A stretch of DNA of 64,000 bases. It comes from Laspinema palackyanum D2a. GTDB lineage: Bacteria; Cyanobacteriota; Cyanobacteriia; Cyanobacteriales; Laspinemataceae. Position 1 is the first letter of the stretch, and each line of letters starts with the position of its first letter. The position numbers and the translations under genes were made by a program. The stretch covers positions 123,208 through 187,207 of the forward strand of contig JAMXFF010000006.1 of assembly GCA_025370845.1 (NCBI GenBank), written 5' to 3'. Below the pieces are notes generated by a model that was given only the letters and a program-made list of their open reading frames with translations, did not search any database and was not told the DNA's origin. Positions 25,965-33,971 of this stretch are shown here, piece after piece.

Positions 25965-27179
25965 TTAATTGCCACTCGAACCCTGCAAAACTTGAGTATA
26001 GACAGCCTTCGTTTTTTCCGCTAATTTTTCCCAAGTGTAATGTTCCAAAACTTTCTGATATCCCGCTTCACCCATTTCAGTGCATAGAGATGGGTTGGTC
26101 AAGAGTTCTATAATTTTATCAGCAATTTGGCTGGAATTTTGTTCGACTAAAAATCCATTAATTCCTTCATCAATGACATTCCGAATTGCCGGAATATTTC
26201 CGCCAATTGATGGTTTTTTCATCATCCATGCTTCCGTATAAACTCCCCCAAAACTTTCTTGCATAGAGGGGACACAAAGTAAATCGCAAGCGGCCAAAGC
26301 GTCGGTTTTTTCTTCTAAACTAACTTTGTCCAGTTCTAAAATGCGGCGATCCTTAACTTCTGCAAAGAATTTTTCCGAAAATTTAGTCCGGGGACCAATG
26401 GCAACAAAGCGAGTTTCCGGAAACTTTTTCCAAACAGTTTCAGCCGATTTAATAAAGGCTTCAATCCCTTTATATTCATACTTTTGCCCCAGGAATAACA
26501 GGAGAGGATGGGAACCTAGGGAATATTTATTTCGGAAGCGATCGCCATCGCCATCGGATGCTAATAAAGGACCAATTCCCGTCACAAATATATTCTCTTC
26601 CTTCACCCCGAGTTCGATTAACGTTTGTTTTTCGACCTGAGTTAAAGCAATCACTGCATCCGCTTGACGGTAAAGATTAATGTACTCTCGGTACAGCCAT
26701 CCCACCCAGCGAGGATGATGTAAGGGGACGAATACAAACGGAATATTTAACTGTCGTGCCAGTTGCCAGGAGGCATAACTTAGGCCCTCTCTCCCCATCC
26801 TGACATTGTGAATAATGTCAGGTTTCTCGGCATACTGTTCAAGTTTAGGCAACAAAACCTTAGAAATTTTGCCGATGGCAGTTTTCTTAATCCCATAATA
26901 CCCAGCTACATAAGGAATCAATGACTTTCGTTCAGCCGGAGTCAATGTAATTTGTTTAACATCCACCCCATCAATTTCATATTCCTTAACTTTTTCCGGC
27001 GCTTTTAAAGTTGTCCCCAATAACCAATCGGTTCGATTTTCTGTCCAGTGCGTAATGACTCGAACCTGATTGGTTTGAGCTAAAGTTGAAACAATTTTAT
27101 GAGTATGAAGTTGAGCGCCGCCAATTGCTGGAGGATAGGCTGTAATGGTGTACAGGAGTTTTAAAGAAGACTCAGGCAT
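25965..27179 (-). CDS. GT4 family glycosyltransferase
   Basis: This is a 404-residue GT-B retaining glycosyltransferase of family 4. The N-terminal domain starts LLYTITAYPPAIGGAQLHTH and the C-terminal donor-binding domain has LLFLGQKYEYKGIEAFIKS and the ESFGGVYTEAWMMKKPSIG motif that contacts the nucleotide sugar (EX7E type). It is soluble or peripheral, and acts on lipid-linked intermediates at the inner face of the membrane. The gene stands alone with a long gap upstream. Donor and acceptor cannot be told from sequence. Confidence 0.92.
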   Translation of the reverse strand: MPESSLKLLYTITAYPPAIGGAQLHTHKIVSTLAQTNQVRVITHWTENRTDWLLGTTLKAPEKVKEYEIDGVDVKQITLTPAERKSLIPYVAGYYGIKKTAIGKISKVLLPKLEQYAEKPDIIHNVRMGREGLSYASWQLARQLNIPFVFVPLHHPRWVGWLYREYINLYRQADAVIALTQVEKQTLIELGVKEENIFVTGIGPLLASDGDGDRFRNKYSLGSHPLLLFLGQKYEYKGIEAFIKSAETVWKKFPETRFVAIGPRTKFSEKFFAEVKDRRILELDKVSLEEKTDALAACDLLCVPSMQESFGGVYTEAWMMKKPSIGGNIPAIRNVIDEGINGFLVEQNSSQIADKIIELLTNPSLCTEMGEAGYQKVLEHYTWEKLAEKTKAVYTQVLQGSSGN

Positions 27180-27645
27180 TTCGGGTTTCCTTTTCCAAAA
27201 AAATACAGTATAAGCTAAGGTCTACACGGTCCAGAAACCTGGGATAAACAGGCTGTTGAGGACAATCTATATAGACGGGTGAACTGGCAAGAGAGAGAGG
27301 ACACTCTCGATTTTAACGCCTAGGATGGAGAATGGATAGTTTGGAACAAAATCGGAAGAAAATATTAACATCATCAGTGGCCCTCAACTGCGATCGGGCT
27401 GATTGACTCAAATATTTCTAGTCGTATCCTAGCAAGCATTCCATCCGTCAGTTAACTTGACAATTTTTTTGCTGTGTTATAGTCGTGTTCATTCCGGTTT
27501 TGTCACTCATATATCTAGCCCCTACGAACTGTGCTTATCTAAGTGAAGCCTTATCTTATATGGCTCACAGCAATTCTTATAATAGATGTAGAATAGAGTT
27601 TTCTCTTGTTCCATTAGCATCACGACTTCAAACCACGGAGTAACT
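27180..27645. other. Intergenic region between divergent GT4 and methyltransferase genes
   Basis: This 466-base gap holds the start regions of two divergent genes. I see no coding sequence. The portion 27450-27600 is AT-rich with several TATAAT-like boxes, for example around 27556-27590, but I cannot pick one promoter. Confidence 0.5.
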
Positions 27646-28401
27646 ATGAAGTGCCCTTTATGCCACAGCGAATCTAAGCCGGTCTTCAACACCGAATATG
27701 CCAAAGTTAATCAATGTTTAAATATCTCCTGCAAACATAAGTTTAATACAGAGTCATTACCCCGAGGAGGAGTCATGGATTACTCCGGAGCAGATGACTT
27801 CTCGATTTATCGGCAGCGAAACCTGGAAATGATAGATTATTTATTAAACCAGGGGTATCTAAATACTCAGGCAAAAGTTCTGGATTTAGGTTGTGGAGAA
27901 GGACACATTGCCCAGACCTTCAGCGATCGCAAATTTGATGTAACCTGTGTTGAACTAAGCAGTTCAGCTCGTAAAATTCTCGACCAACGCGGATTAGTAA
28001 ATTATCCCACCACCCAGGACATCCCTCCAGATATTCGATTTGATTTGATATTAATGATAGAAGTCATTGAACATCTTAAATCTCCGGTTTCTGTCATTAA
28101 GGAGGCAAAGAATCGCTTAACTGATAAAGGCATAATTTTTGTCACCACTCCCTGTGCCGATGGTTTAAAAGCTCGACTATTCCCTGAAAAATCAGAAGCG
28201 TACCAAGAGCCAACCCACCTTCACTTTTTTAGTTCTCAATCACTGAATTCTTGTTTTCAAATAGCCGGGTTTTCTGAATTCCAGCGCTTCTATCTCCCCT
28301 GGATAATCCCCAATCGTTCTCCTGTCCTAAAAACCCTCGATAAATTATTGTATGGGATCGACCTCAATTCTCACTTGACTTATTTCCTTTTCAACTCCTA
28401 G
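27646..28401 (+). CDS. Class I SAM-dependent methyltransferase with N-terminal Zn ribbon
   Basis: This is a 251-residue methyltransferase. The N-terminus MKCPLCHSESKPVF and then CLNISCKHKFN form a four-Cys zinc-ribbon-like element, as often seen in methyltransferases of sugar or capsule clusters. The SAM-binding motif is VLDLGCGEGHIAQTF (about residues 84-98), with VCVELSSS-type acidic end of strand 2 (TCVELSSSA) and IEVIEHL after strand 4. The C-terminal region FSSQSLNSCFQIAGFSEF is of the UbiE/COQ5-like class. It probably methylates a sugar of the polysaccharide. That is inferred from context. Confidence 0.85.
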   Translation: MKCPLCHSESKPVFNTEYAKVNQCLNISCKHKFNTESLPRGGVMDYSGADDFSIYRQRNLEMIDYLLNQGYLNTQAKVLDLGCGEGHIAQTFSDRKFDVTCVELSSSARKILDQRGLVNYPTTQDIPPDIRFDLILMIEVIEHLKSPVSVIKEAKNRLTDKGIIFVTTPCADGLKARLFPEKSEAYQEPTHLHFFSSQSLNSCFQIAGFSEFQRFYLPWIIPNRSPVLKTLDKLLYGIDLNSHLTYFLFNS

Positions 28402-28690
28402 AAATCGGAATTGACATCAGTGCAGATGCTGATGCAATCTAGGTCCAATTAAATAACAAGAGGCTCAGGGTCAGTAGTTTAGTCTCCTAAAACCCCAGTC
28501 TAATTATTAATTAAAAATAACTGATTCCCGCGCAGAGGGAATGACAGGTTTTTTTATGAACTAGGGGGAGTGAGTTGATTTCAGTCCATCTACTGACTCA
28601 GGGCATTACATTAATCATAACTGAGCTTCTTTCAGAAATCCCCTACCAAATGGAAGCGGGATTTAACCTACTTTTCGCAACTCACCCCGT

Positions 28691-29575
28691 TCAGTGATTG
28701 ATATGACTGGACATCTTGCCCCCGAAAGCACTCGCTAACAGCAGGCGGAAATAAGGCAGCAACCAAAAAACGGGCCAGAAAATGCCTGCATGACGTTGGG
28801 CAAAAACTTTCCATTCTCCCATCGGTAATCCTTTCGGCTGGTTAACCTTTTTCAATCGTTCCCATACCTGGAGTTTGGGATCCGCCCAGCAATCTCCCCC
28901 AAGGGAATTAACCGGGCAAGTGCCGATATAACCGGGAACAATCCAGACTGAACCCCCATTCTGCTTCACTCGTAAACCATAGTCCATATCCCCGGTACTA
29001 TGAACAAAATTGGGATCAAGATTGCCGACCTTTGCCCCAATATCTCGGGGAATTAATACGAAATTTCCGTTCATGGTATCACAACGGAGGGGTTTATCCT
29101 CGGGTGGACGTAATTTGAATTTAAGGGGATGCCACCAATTCTTTTGAACCATGCCACCATAGGTCAGCAGATGGGTTTGGGGATCGCAAGTAGAACCGAT
29201 GACCACGCCGAGTAATTCCCCTTGCGCTTTTAGAAGTTGGTAAGTTGAGAGGGCTTTAGCGATCGCATCTGGGTAAAGCACCGTATCATCATTCAGCCAA
29301 AGATAGAACTCCGGATCCGAGGCGATCGCCTCGGCAAAAGCACGCCGCATTCCCCCATTCCAAAATAAGCTCCCATTACCCTTAAGTAGCTTGACGTTAG
29401 GATACTGTTCTTGAACCCCTTCTGAAGTGCCGTCGGTACTTCCATCATCGACCAAATAAACGGTCAGTATTACTTCGGGTGGTAGTTTCTGCGTGAACAG
29501 TCCAGCGAGACTCTCTAAAGTTTTCTCTCGACGGTTGTAGCAGGTCATAATCACGGCGATGGTTTGAGGTTCCAT
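28691..29575 (-). CDS. GT2 family glycosyltransferase
   Basis: This is a GT-A inverting glycosyltransferase of family 2, 294 residues from ATG at 29575, which has AAGGA nine bases upstream. Longer in-frame starts (to 29653) add residues unlike the family. The core begins TIAVIMTCYNRREKTLESL, then VYLVDDGSTDGTSEGV and the DXD-like WLNDDTVLYPDAI. The C-terminal part has a hydrophobic stretch (FWPVFWLLPYFRLLLASAF) that could bind the membrane. This is a rhamnosyltransferase-like layout (GGMRRAFAEA), but the donor is unproven. Confidence 0.9.
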   Translation of the reverse strand: MEPQTIAVIMTCYNRREKTLESLAGLFTQKLPPEVILTVYLVDDGSTDGTSEGVQEQYPNVKLLKGNGSLFWNGGMRRAFAEAIASDPEFYLWLNDDTVLYPDAIAKALSTYQLLKAQGELLGVVIGSTCDPQTHLLTYGGMVQKNWWHPLKFKLRPPEDKPLRCDTMNGNFVLIPRDIGAKVGNLDPNFVHSTGDMDYGLRVKQNGGSVWIVPGYIGTCPVNSLGGDCWADPKLQVWERLKKVNQPKGLPMGEWKVFAQRHAGIFWPVFWLLPYFRLLLASAFGGKMSSHINH

Positions 29576-29801
29576 TTCTATCATCCTTAACTTAGGCTTG
29601 TCAGCGGTGATCGCGCAGGAACTCGTAACAAGTTCTAATCTTTTAATGGCCATCCACTCGAACCAGTACCGAGGGATATTGTCTAAAATGCGACTTGCTA
29701 ATCAATGTTCTTCTGCGCCGTTACGTTGTAATGTTTTAAAGATTTTAAATTAAAGAATTTTACTAAAAAAACTTCTGTAAGCTTGCCGGAAGGACAACGC
29801 A

Positions 29802-31142
29802 CTATCCAGGATTGACTACTCCGCGCGAATCACGCGACGGGGATTCCCCGGAGGGATTACAGCACTTCTGAGTTAGGATCGACGCACCAGGAAGATCCCA
29901 AATTCTCAGACGCCTAGGCGAAGTCAAAACGCCTCTTGCCGGGGTGCATTGCATCCCGGTTACTTTTGCCTTGCGACCGATGTTGTACGCCCCGTTGCAG
30001 TCAGCGTTGAGTTCAACACCAGCCGCAGAGCGATAGGTTCCGCGTCGAATGCGCCTGCCTGAAGCCTTCCACCCCTCGGGTTTTTCACCGTAAACGGGGA
30101 TGACATCAAGATCTAACGCTGACGCTTGCGACGTATAGCTTTCCTCCTGCTCAATGAACACAATGCCGTGCGCTTCGCAAAGCTGCGCTATGCGGTTTTT
30201 CAACTTTGCCGTGGGAATCTGCACAAAATTTTGGTTGGTTTTGCGGCCCATATTGGCCCCATTTTTTTGCCCCTGATTCCAGCCAAAGACTACAGTGCCA
30301 ATGCCATGTTTCAAGCAATGGTTAATTACCGCCCTTGTGGCCTTGTTGACGGCATCACGCATCTGGCGGTTACGCTTGCCCGTGAGTCGGTCTAGCAGCT
30401 TGCACCAGAAGGCTTGCTCTTTCCCCTCTTTGATGGTGGCAACCCGCTTGTTATAGCCCTGATTGAGGGACTTCAGGTGCTTGCCGTCCACGATCAAGCT
30501 ATGCCCCTCACTGTCTACGCAGGTCAGCCAGTTGTCAACGCCGTGGTCAATAGCCATCGACTTTTCGGGATCTAAGGCAACGGGGTCAACAGGCTTGCCA
30601 GCGCAGATCCAGACCGCATCAAAATAGCCAGCCCTAGGCACGATCTGAAGTTCTTTCACTTCAGTCCAATCAAGATTGCTGGGGAAGGGCAGAAAAATCT
30701 CAGGCAGGCCAAACCAGACCTTACAGGCCCTGCCCATCGGCACCTTGACCTGGCCATCAGTCAACTTGAGCCAACGCTTAGGGTAACTGATCTGGAACAT
30801 ACCCCCAGATCGGCGATAGTTTGGGGGCTTGGGCTTCTCAGCCAGCCCACCGCTACGCCATAGCTTCAGTAGTTCACGGTAGCCCTTAAAGGCTTCGCCC
30901 ACACTAATACAGGTCTGCTGTGCAGCGCTGGTATAGAGCGCTTTCATGTGCGCGTTGCACTTCATCTGGCTAGACAGCCAACGCCCATTTGAGAACTTCC
31001 CGGCCTTGAAGTACAACTGCCTAGCCAGATAGACCGTGCTGTTGTAAAGACTATTTGACGCCCTGCATAAATACTCCAGCGCCGCTCTTAGTTTAGGGTC
31101 GTCAGGCAGTTGGTTTACTTGTGCTGCAAAGGTTTTAGTCAT
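29802..31142 (-). CDS. tnpB: TnpB RNA-guided nuclease of an IS605-type element
   Basis: This is a 446-residue TnpB/OrfB protein, the family of RuvC nucleases guided by omega RNA that is ancestral to Cas12. RuvC residues are present: D199 in SMAIDHGVDNW, E334 in FIEQEESYTSQAS and D381 in LNADCNGAYNIG. The usual zinc finger (two CxxC pairs) between the last two motifs is absent. Instead there is a segment with SGRRIRRGTYRSAAGVE, as in a TnpB subgroup that lacks these cysteines. The C-terminal tail (GESPSRDSRGVVNPG) is encoded by DNA that forms a branched hairpin at 29819-29853, so the end of the gene probably doubles as guide-RNA scaffold. The gene is full length and looks functional. Confidence 0.9.
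   Translation of the reverse strand: MTKTFAAQVNQLPDDPKLRAALEYLCRASNSLYNSTVYLARQLYFKAGKFSNGRWLSSQMKCNAHMKALYTSAAQQTCISVGEAFKGYRELLKLWRSGGLAEKPKPPNYRRSGGMFQISYPKRWLKLTDGQVKVPMGRACKVWFGLPEIFLPFPSNLDWTEVKELQIVPRAGYFDAVWICAGKPVDPVALDPEKSMAIDHGVDNWLTCVDSEGHSLIVDGKHLKSLNQGYNKRVATIKEGKEQAFWCKLLDRLTGKRNRQMRDAVNKATRAVINHCLKHGIGTVVFGWNQGQKNGANMGRKTNQNFVQIPTAKLKNRIAQLCEAHGIVFIEQEESYTSQASALDLDVIPVYGEKPEGWKASGRRIRRGTYRSAAGVELNADCNGAYNIGRKAKVTGMQCTPARGVLTSPRRLRIWDLPGASILTQKCCNPSGESPSRDSRGVVNPG
29819..29853 (-). other. Branched hairpin at tnpB 3' end (candidate omega RNA/right end)
   Basis: An outer stem CTCCG/CGGAG encloses two hairpins, CGCG/CGCG and GGG/CCC. It lies at the end of the tnpB coding region and close to the element edge, where omega RNA scaffolds and IS605-type subterminal hairpins are found. 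The assignment is inferred from position and folding by eye. Confidence 0.5.
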
Positions 31143-31193
31143 AAAACAAGTATAGTAAAATTGTAGATAAATGGGTAGCCTTCAACAAGGCCA

Positions 31194-31593
31194 GATGAGT
31201 CCATTAACTACCGCCACGGCAATCACTCAGTAGGGCTGGCCCATGTTCACCTGGTCTGGCTTCCGAAGCGGCGAAAGAAGGTTTTGGTTATTGATGTCAA
31301 ACTAAGGCTTGCCGCAATACTGAATGAAGTTGCCCTAGAGAATGGGTGGTTGGTCAAGGCTCTAAAGATAGCCCCTGACCCCGTTCACATTCTGGTAGAG
31401 CATGGCTGGTGAGGTTGCCATTCATCAAATAGTCAAGGCCATGAAGGGACGTTCCTCTAGGCTACTCAGGCAAGAGTTTCCGCACCTGTGTAAACTGCCT
31501 TCCCTCTGGACTAGATCCTATTTTTACGACACGACAGTTCAAGTGAGCACCGCAAAGATCATGGCCTACATAAACGCTCCTCACCATGTTTGA
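31194..31593 (+). pseudogene. Degenerate IS200/IS605 TnpA (Y1 HUH transposase)
   Basis: Two reading frames together resemble a TnpA. The first (31194 to about 31410) encodes NYRHGNHSVGLAHVHLVWLPKRRKKVL, then VDPVHILVEHGW-type sequence ending in a stop. The second (from about 31402) continues with GEVAIHQIVKAMKGRSSRLLRQEFPHL and ends YINAPHHV. The frame is therefore broken near 31400. In addition the HUH motif (normally HVH) reads P-V-H, one base away from His. No start codon is evident at the 5' end. The gene is dead on three counts. Confidence 0.85.
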
Positions 31594-31594
31594 C

Positions 31595-31646
31595 GGCGGC
31601 TAAAGCCGCCGAGTCGCTTGGTAGCCCCGACTCTTTAGAGTCGGGG
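31595..31646. repeat. Two hairpins at the tnpA-side end of the IS element
   Basis: GGCGGC/GCCGCC (31595-31610) overlaps the end of the tnpA remnant. CCCCGACTC/GAGTCGGGG with a TTTA loop (31625-31646), followed by CGTGACC, resembles the subterminal hairpins recognised by Y1 transposases. Confidence 0.65.
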
Positions 31647-31680
31647 CGTGACCTCGCTCCCAAGCTTTTATCGTGTCAAC

Positions 31681-33000
31681 TTAAGGTGACAACTGATGTT
31701 CTAATAATAACGGGGCAGGGCCAATTTCTACCCGATTTCTCCTGAGCAACTCTTGTTCACCCGCTAAATTCCGCACCTGCTTGACCCCCCACTCTTCCGG
31801 TATCTGAAAGCGGGAGGGGCCATCAGTATTCCAGACAATCCAAGCTTTATAGTCGCGATCGCGGGTTAGCTCACAAGTCCAAATCATCTGTTTTGCTTCA
31901 CAGTCGTTCATCTGCGCTCCCACCAGCCAGTTTTGCAGCTCCCCATAAGCAATTCCAGCTTGAGTGGGAGTGGTGCGATCGGCCTGAGTTAACCGCAAAT
32001 AAATACCTTGATGATCCCAAACATACCAATACAAACGAGCCACTCCCGCAGCCCAATTTAGAATATATGATCGCGCCACAAACCCCGCCGCGCCCCACTC
32101 GTCAGAAAAAGGTGCAATACCTAACCATCCTGTTTCTGTATTCCATAATGGCTTATCACCCACACCATACTTTGCCATAGTCGTTTGGACTTGTTGAATC
32201 AGAGGAACCATTGTTTCCGGAGGGAGAAAAGGTACATAGAAATGAAAGCCAATTACATCCGCATAAGCCCCCCCACCCCCGGCCAAGTATTGATTCAACC
32301 ACTCGACGCCATGCTCTCCATCTGTAGGCGGAGGAGAAACTACCGTGATCGAGGAATCTACCTCTTTCAGAATTCGATAAGCTTCTTCACATAGGGTTAA
32401 CATCGTCTCCAAACTGCCCGTATAAAACCCCTCCAAATTAGGTTCATTCCAGAGCTCATAGTAGTGAATACGCCCTTTATAGCGGGTGGCGACGGTGCGG
32501 ACATAATTACGCCAGTCCTCTATATTTTTCGGTTCGGCTGCGGTTCCCGTAGCATAGATCGAGGGTTCTTGAGGTCGGGCAGAAGCCCACCTTGGTGTCA
32601 GGCTCAAATTGAGCAGAACTTCTACCCCGTTTTCCTCAGCTAGAGCCACCGACTTGTCTAAAATTTTAAAATTCCATTCCCCTTTTTTAGGCTCCAACTC
32701 AAACCACTCCACATAAGCCGCCATCAAGCGCCAACTGTAAAAAGGAACAATAGGCCAAGGAGTGAGGGTAGAAATGGGTGGATCCGTGACATAGGTAGGA
32801 GTCGTAGCTACATGGTGGATATGGTTTCCAAACAAGCTGGCCGGTATCGGCTGAGTTGGAGCTTGGAGATGGACCTGAACGTCCATCTTCAAACTACTCA
32901 AACTCACTGCTGTGGTTAAGGACAAAATGAGTAAAACTACAAATATAAGAAGGTGGGGTTTCGGTTGCTTCAATGTCCGTTCTCCTGTTTTACACTCCAT
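31681..33000 (-). CDS. GH39-like membrane-anchored glycoside hydrolase
   Basis: This 439-residue protein has an N-terminal signal anchor (about residues 16-36, LLIFVVLLILSLTTAVSLSSL) and a TIM-barrel hydrolase domain. The probable acid/base Glu is in YYELWNEPNLEGFY and the probable nucleophile Glu in PLWNTETGWLG, as in clan GH-A and especially family 39-type proteins found in polysaccharide loci (PslG-like). It is probably periplasmic and trims or edits the polymer made by this cluster, or degrades polymer that misroutes into the periplasm. This is inferred from the neighbourhood. It sits directly left of a methyltransferase gene with the same orientation. Confidence 0.82.
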   Translation of the reverse strand: MECKTGERTLKQPKPHLLIFVVLLILSLTTAVSLSSLKMDVQVHLQAPTQPIPASLFGNHIHHVATTPTYVTDPPISTLTPWPIVPFYSWRLMAAYVEWFELEPKKGEWNFKILDKSVALAEENGVEVLLNLSLTPRWASARPQEPSIYATGTAAEPKNIEDWRNYVRTVATRYKGRIHYYELWNEPNLEGFYTGSLETMLTLCEEAYRILKEVDSSITVVSPPPTDGEHGVEWLNQYLAGGGGAYADVIGFHFYVPFLPPETMVPLIQQVQTTMAKYGVGDKPLWNTETGWLGIAPFSDEWGAAGFVARSYILNWAAGVARLYWYVWDHQGIYLRLTQADRTTPTQAGIAYGELQNWLVGAQMNDCEAKQMIWTCELTRDRDYKAWIVWNTDGPSRFQIPEEWGVKQVRNLAGEQELLRRNRVEIGPAPLLLEHQLSP

Positions 33001-33052
33001 GTAAGCCCAGGGGTTACACCCTCAGTTCAAAAATAAAGTTTTCCGCCCTTGA

Positions 33053-33700
33053 TCATTTTCTTTTTCCAATTGCCAGCAATGATTTTTCTAATCCCAATGA
33101 TTGTTCTATCTCTAAATTCGAGTCAGGAAATAAAATAGCCATTTCCTTCTGTGTCAACAGTCGTAGCTCCGAGACCATATTCTTGCAATATTCCGCTGTA
33201 GGACGAGTCACTAGACCCCAAACCGTAAAATTACGGACTACTTTATGCTGAATTGACTTGGGCAACCAATGTATAAACGGCGTTAAAAAATGAGGCTCTA
33301 CAGGAAAATTATAACTCGGAGTTTGGACGAAAAAATTGGGGGCAACTCTTTGAATTTCCGAGGCAAATTGAACTTGGTTCTCCCAGGTTTCTAAATGTTC
33401 AATCACCGAATTACTAAAGGCAATATCAAACGCCGAATCTTCAAACGGTATGTTTTTACCATCGGCAACCACCCACGATATATTCTCCGGGAGTGTTGTC
33501 GAGTTTTCATAGAGGTTTATCACCGTAACCTGTGGCACGGGAAAGCCTTCTTCCTTCGCTAATTCCCAGAAAAATTGATCTCCCCCCACATCTATGACTC
33601 GGGTTGCTTCTTGCACTTCAAATCTGGCATAGAACCTTTGCAGTCTACCTCGTCTAAAATGCCGTAAAAAAGGAGCATATAACTGATGAATGTTCACCAT
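33053..33700 (-). CDS. Class I SAM-dependent methyltransferase
   Basis: This is a 215-residue methyltransferase of the UbiE-like fold. Motif I is degenerate but recognisable (TRVIDVGGDQFFWEL), followed by VINLYENS after strand 2 and the DSAFDIAFSNSVIEHLETW segment for motifs near strand 4. A C-terminal helical lid (PFIHWLPKSIQHKVV) is typical of exopolysaccharide-locus methyltransferases. ATG at 33700. The substrate is unknown, and a sugar or a lipid-linked intermediate is the natural guess. It is separated by 52 bases from the hydrolase gene downstream and may be in one unit with it. Confidence 0.82.
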   Translation of the reverse strand: MVNIHQLYAPFLRHFRRGRLQRFYARFEVQEATRVIDVGGDQFFWELAKEEGFPVPQVTVINLYENSTTLPENISWVVADGKNIPFEDSAFDIAFSNSVIEHLETWENQVQFASEIQRVAPNFFVQTPSYNFPVEPHFLTPFIHWLPKSIQHKVVRNFTVWGLVTRPTAEYCKNMVSELRLLTQKEMAILFPDSNLEIEQSLGLEKSLLAIGKRK

Positions 33701-33820
33701 ATTTTTTATTTTACATCCCCGATAATTTTAAGCACACTTTATGTTCCACCTCTCGTAATTTGACCGATGGTTCTGGCAAACAATTAGCGAAAGGTGCTAA
33801 ATCCTGGAACAAATTAGCCT

Positions 33821-33971
33821 TTATAGCGACCCTAAATGAATTTGACAATGGATCCAAGACTGAAAGTCTTGGAGTGCGTAAAGCGCTGACGCGCATAGCT
33901 TCGCTGTGCGGCGAAGCGTGCCGTCCTGCAACACATCTTGCTCGCTATCTTTATGTCAAACCGAATGAATT
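33821..33971. repeat. MITE-like dispersed repeat, copy 1
   Basis: This is an element of about 150 bases with related ends: TATAGC...CTAAATGAATTTGACA at the left, and GCTCGCTATCTTTATGTCAAA...GAATGAATT, roughly inverted, at the right. The interior has CTTGGAGTGCG followed by a short palindrome region (AGCGCTGACGCGC). Copy 2 at 44473-44632 shares both ends and the interior motif. The right end overlaps the last codons of the GT4 gene at 33956 and provides its stop codon. Confidence 0.65.

Larger units (their letters stand above)
29790..31646. mobile_element. IS605-type element (intact tnpB, decayed tnpA)
   Basis: Divergent tnpA and tnpB 51 bases apart is the IS605 arrangement. The outer edges carry subterminal hairpins: a branched structure at 29819-29853 next to the end of tnpB, and a 9-bp-stem hairpin at 31625-31646 beyond tnpA. 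Exact ends are not determined. The element lies inside the polysaccharide cluster, between a GT2 gene and a glycoside hydrolase gene. With tnpA broken, it can move only if a related TnpA is supplied from elsewhere. Confidence 0.75.
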
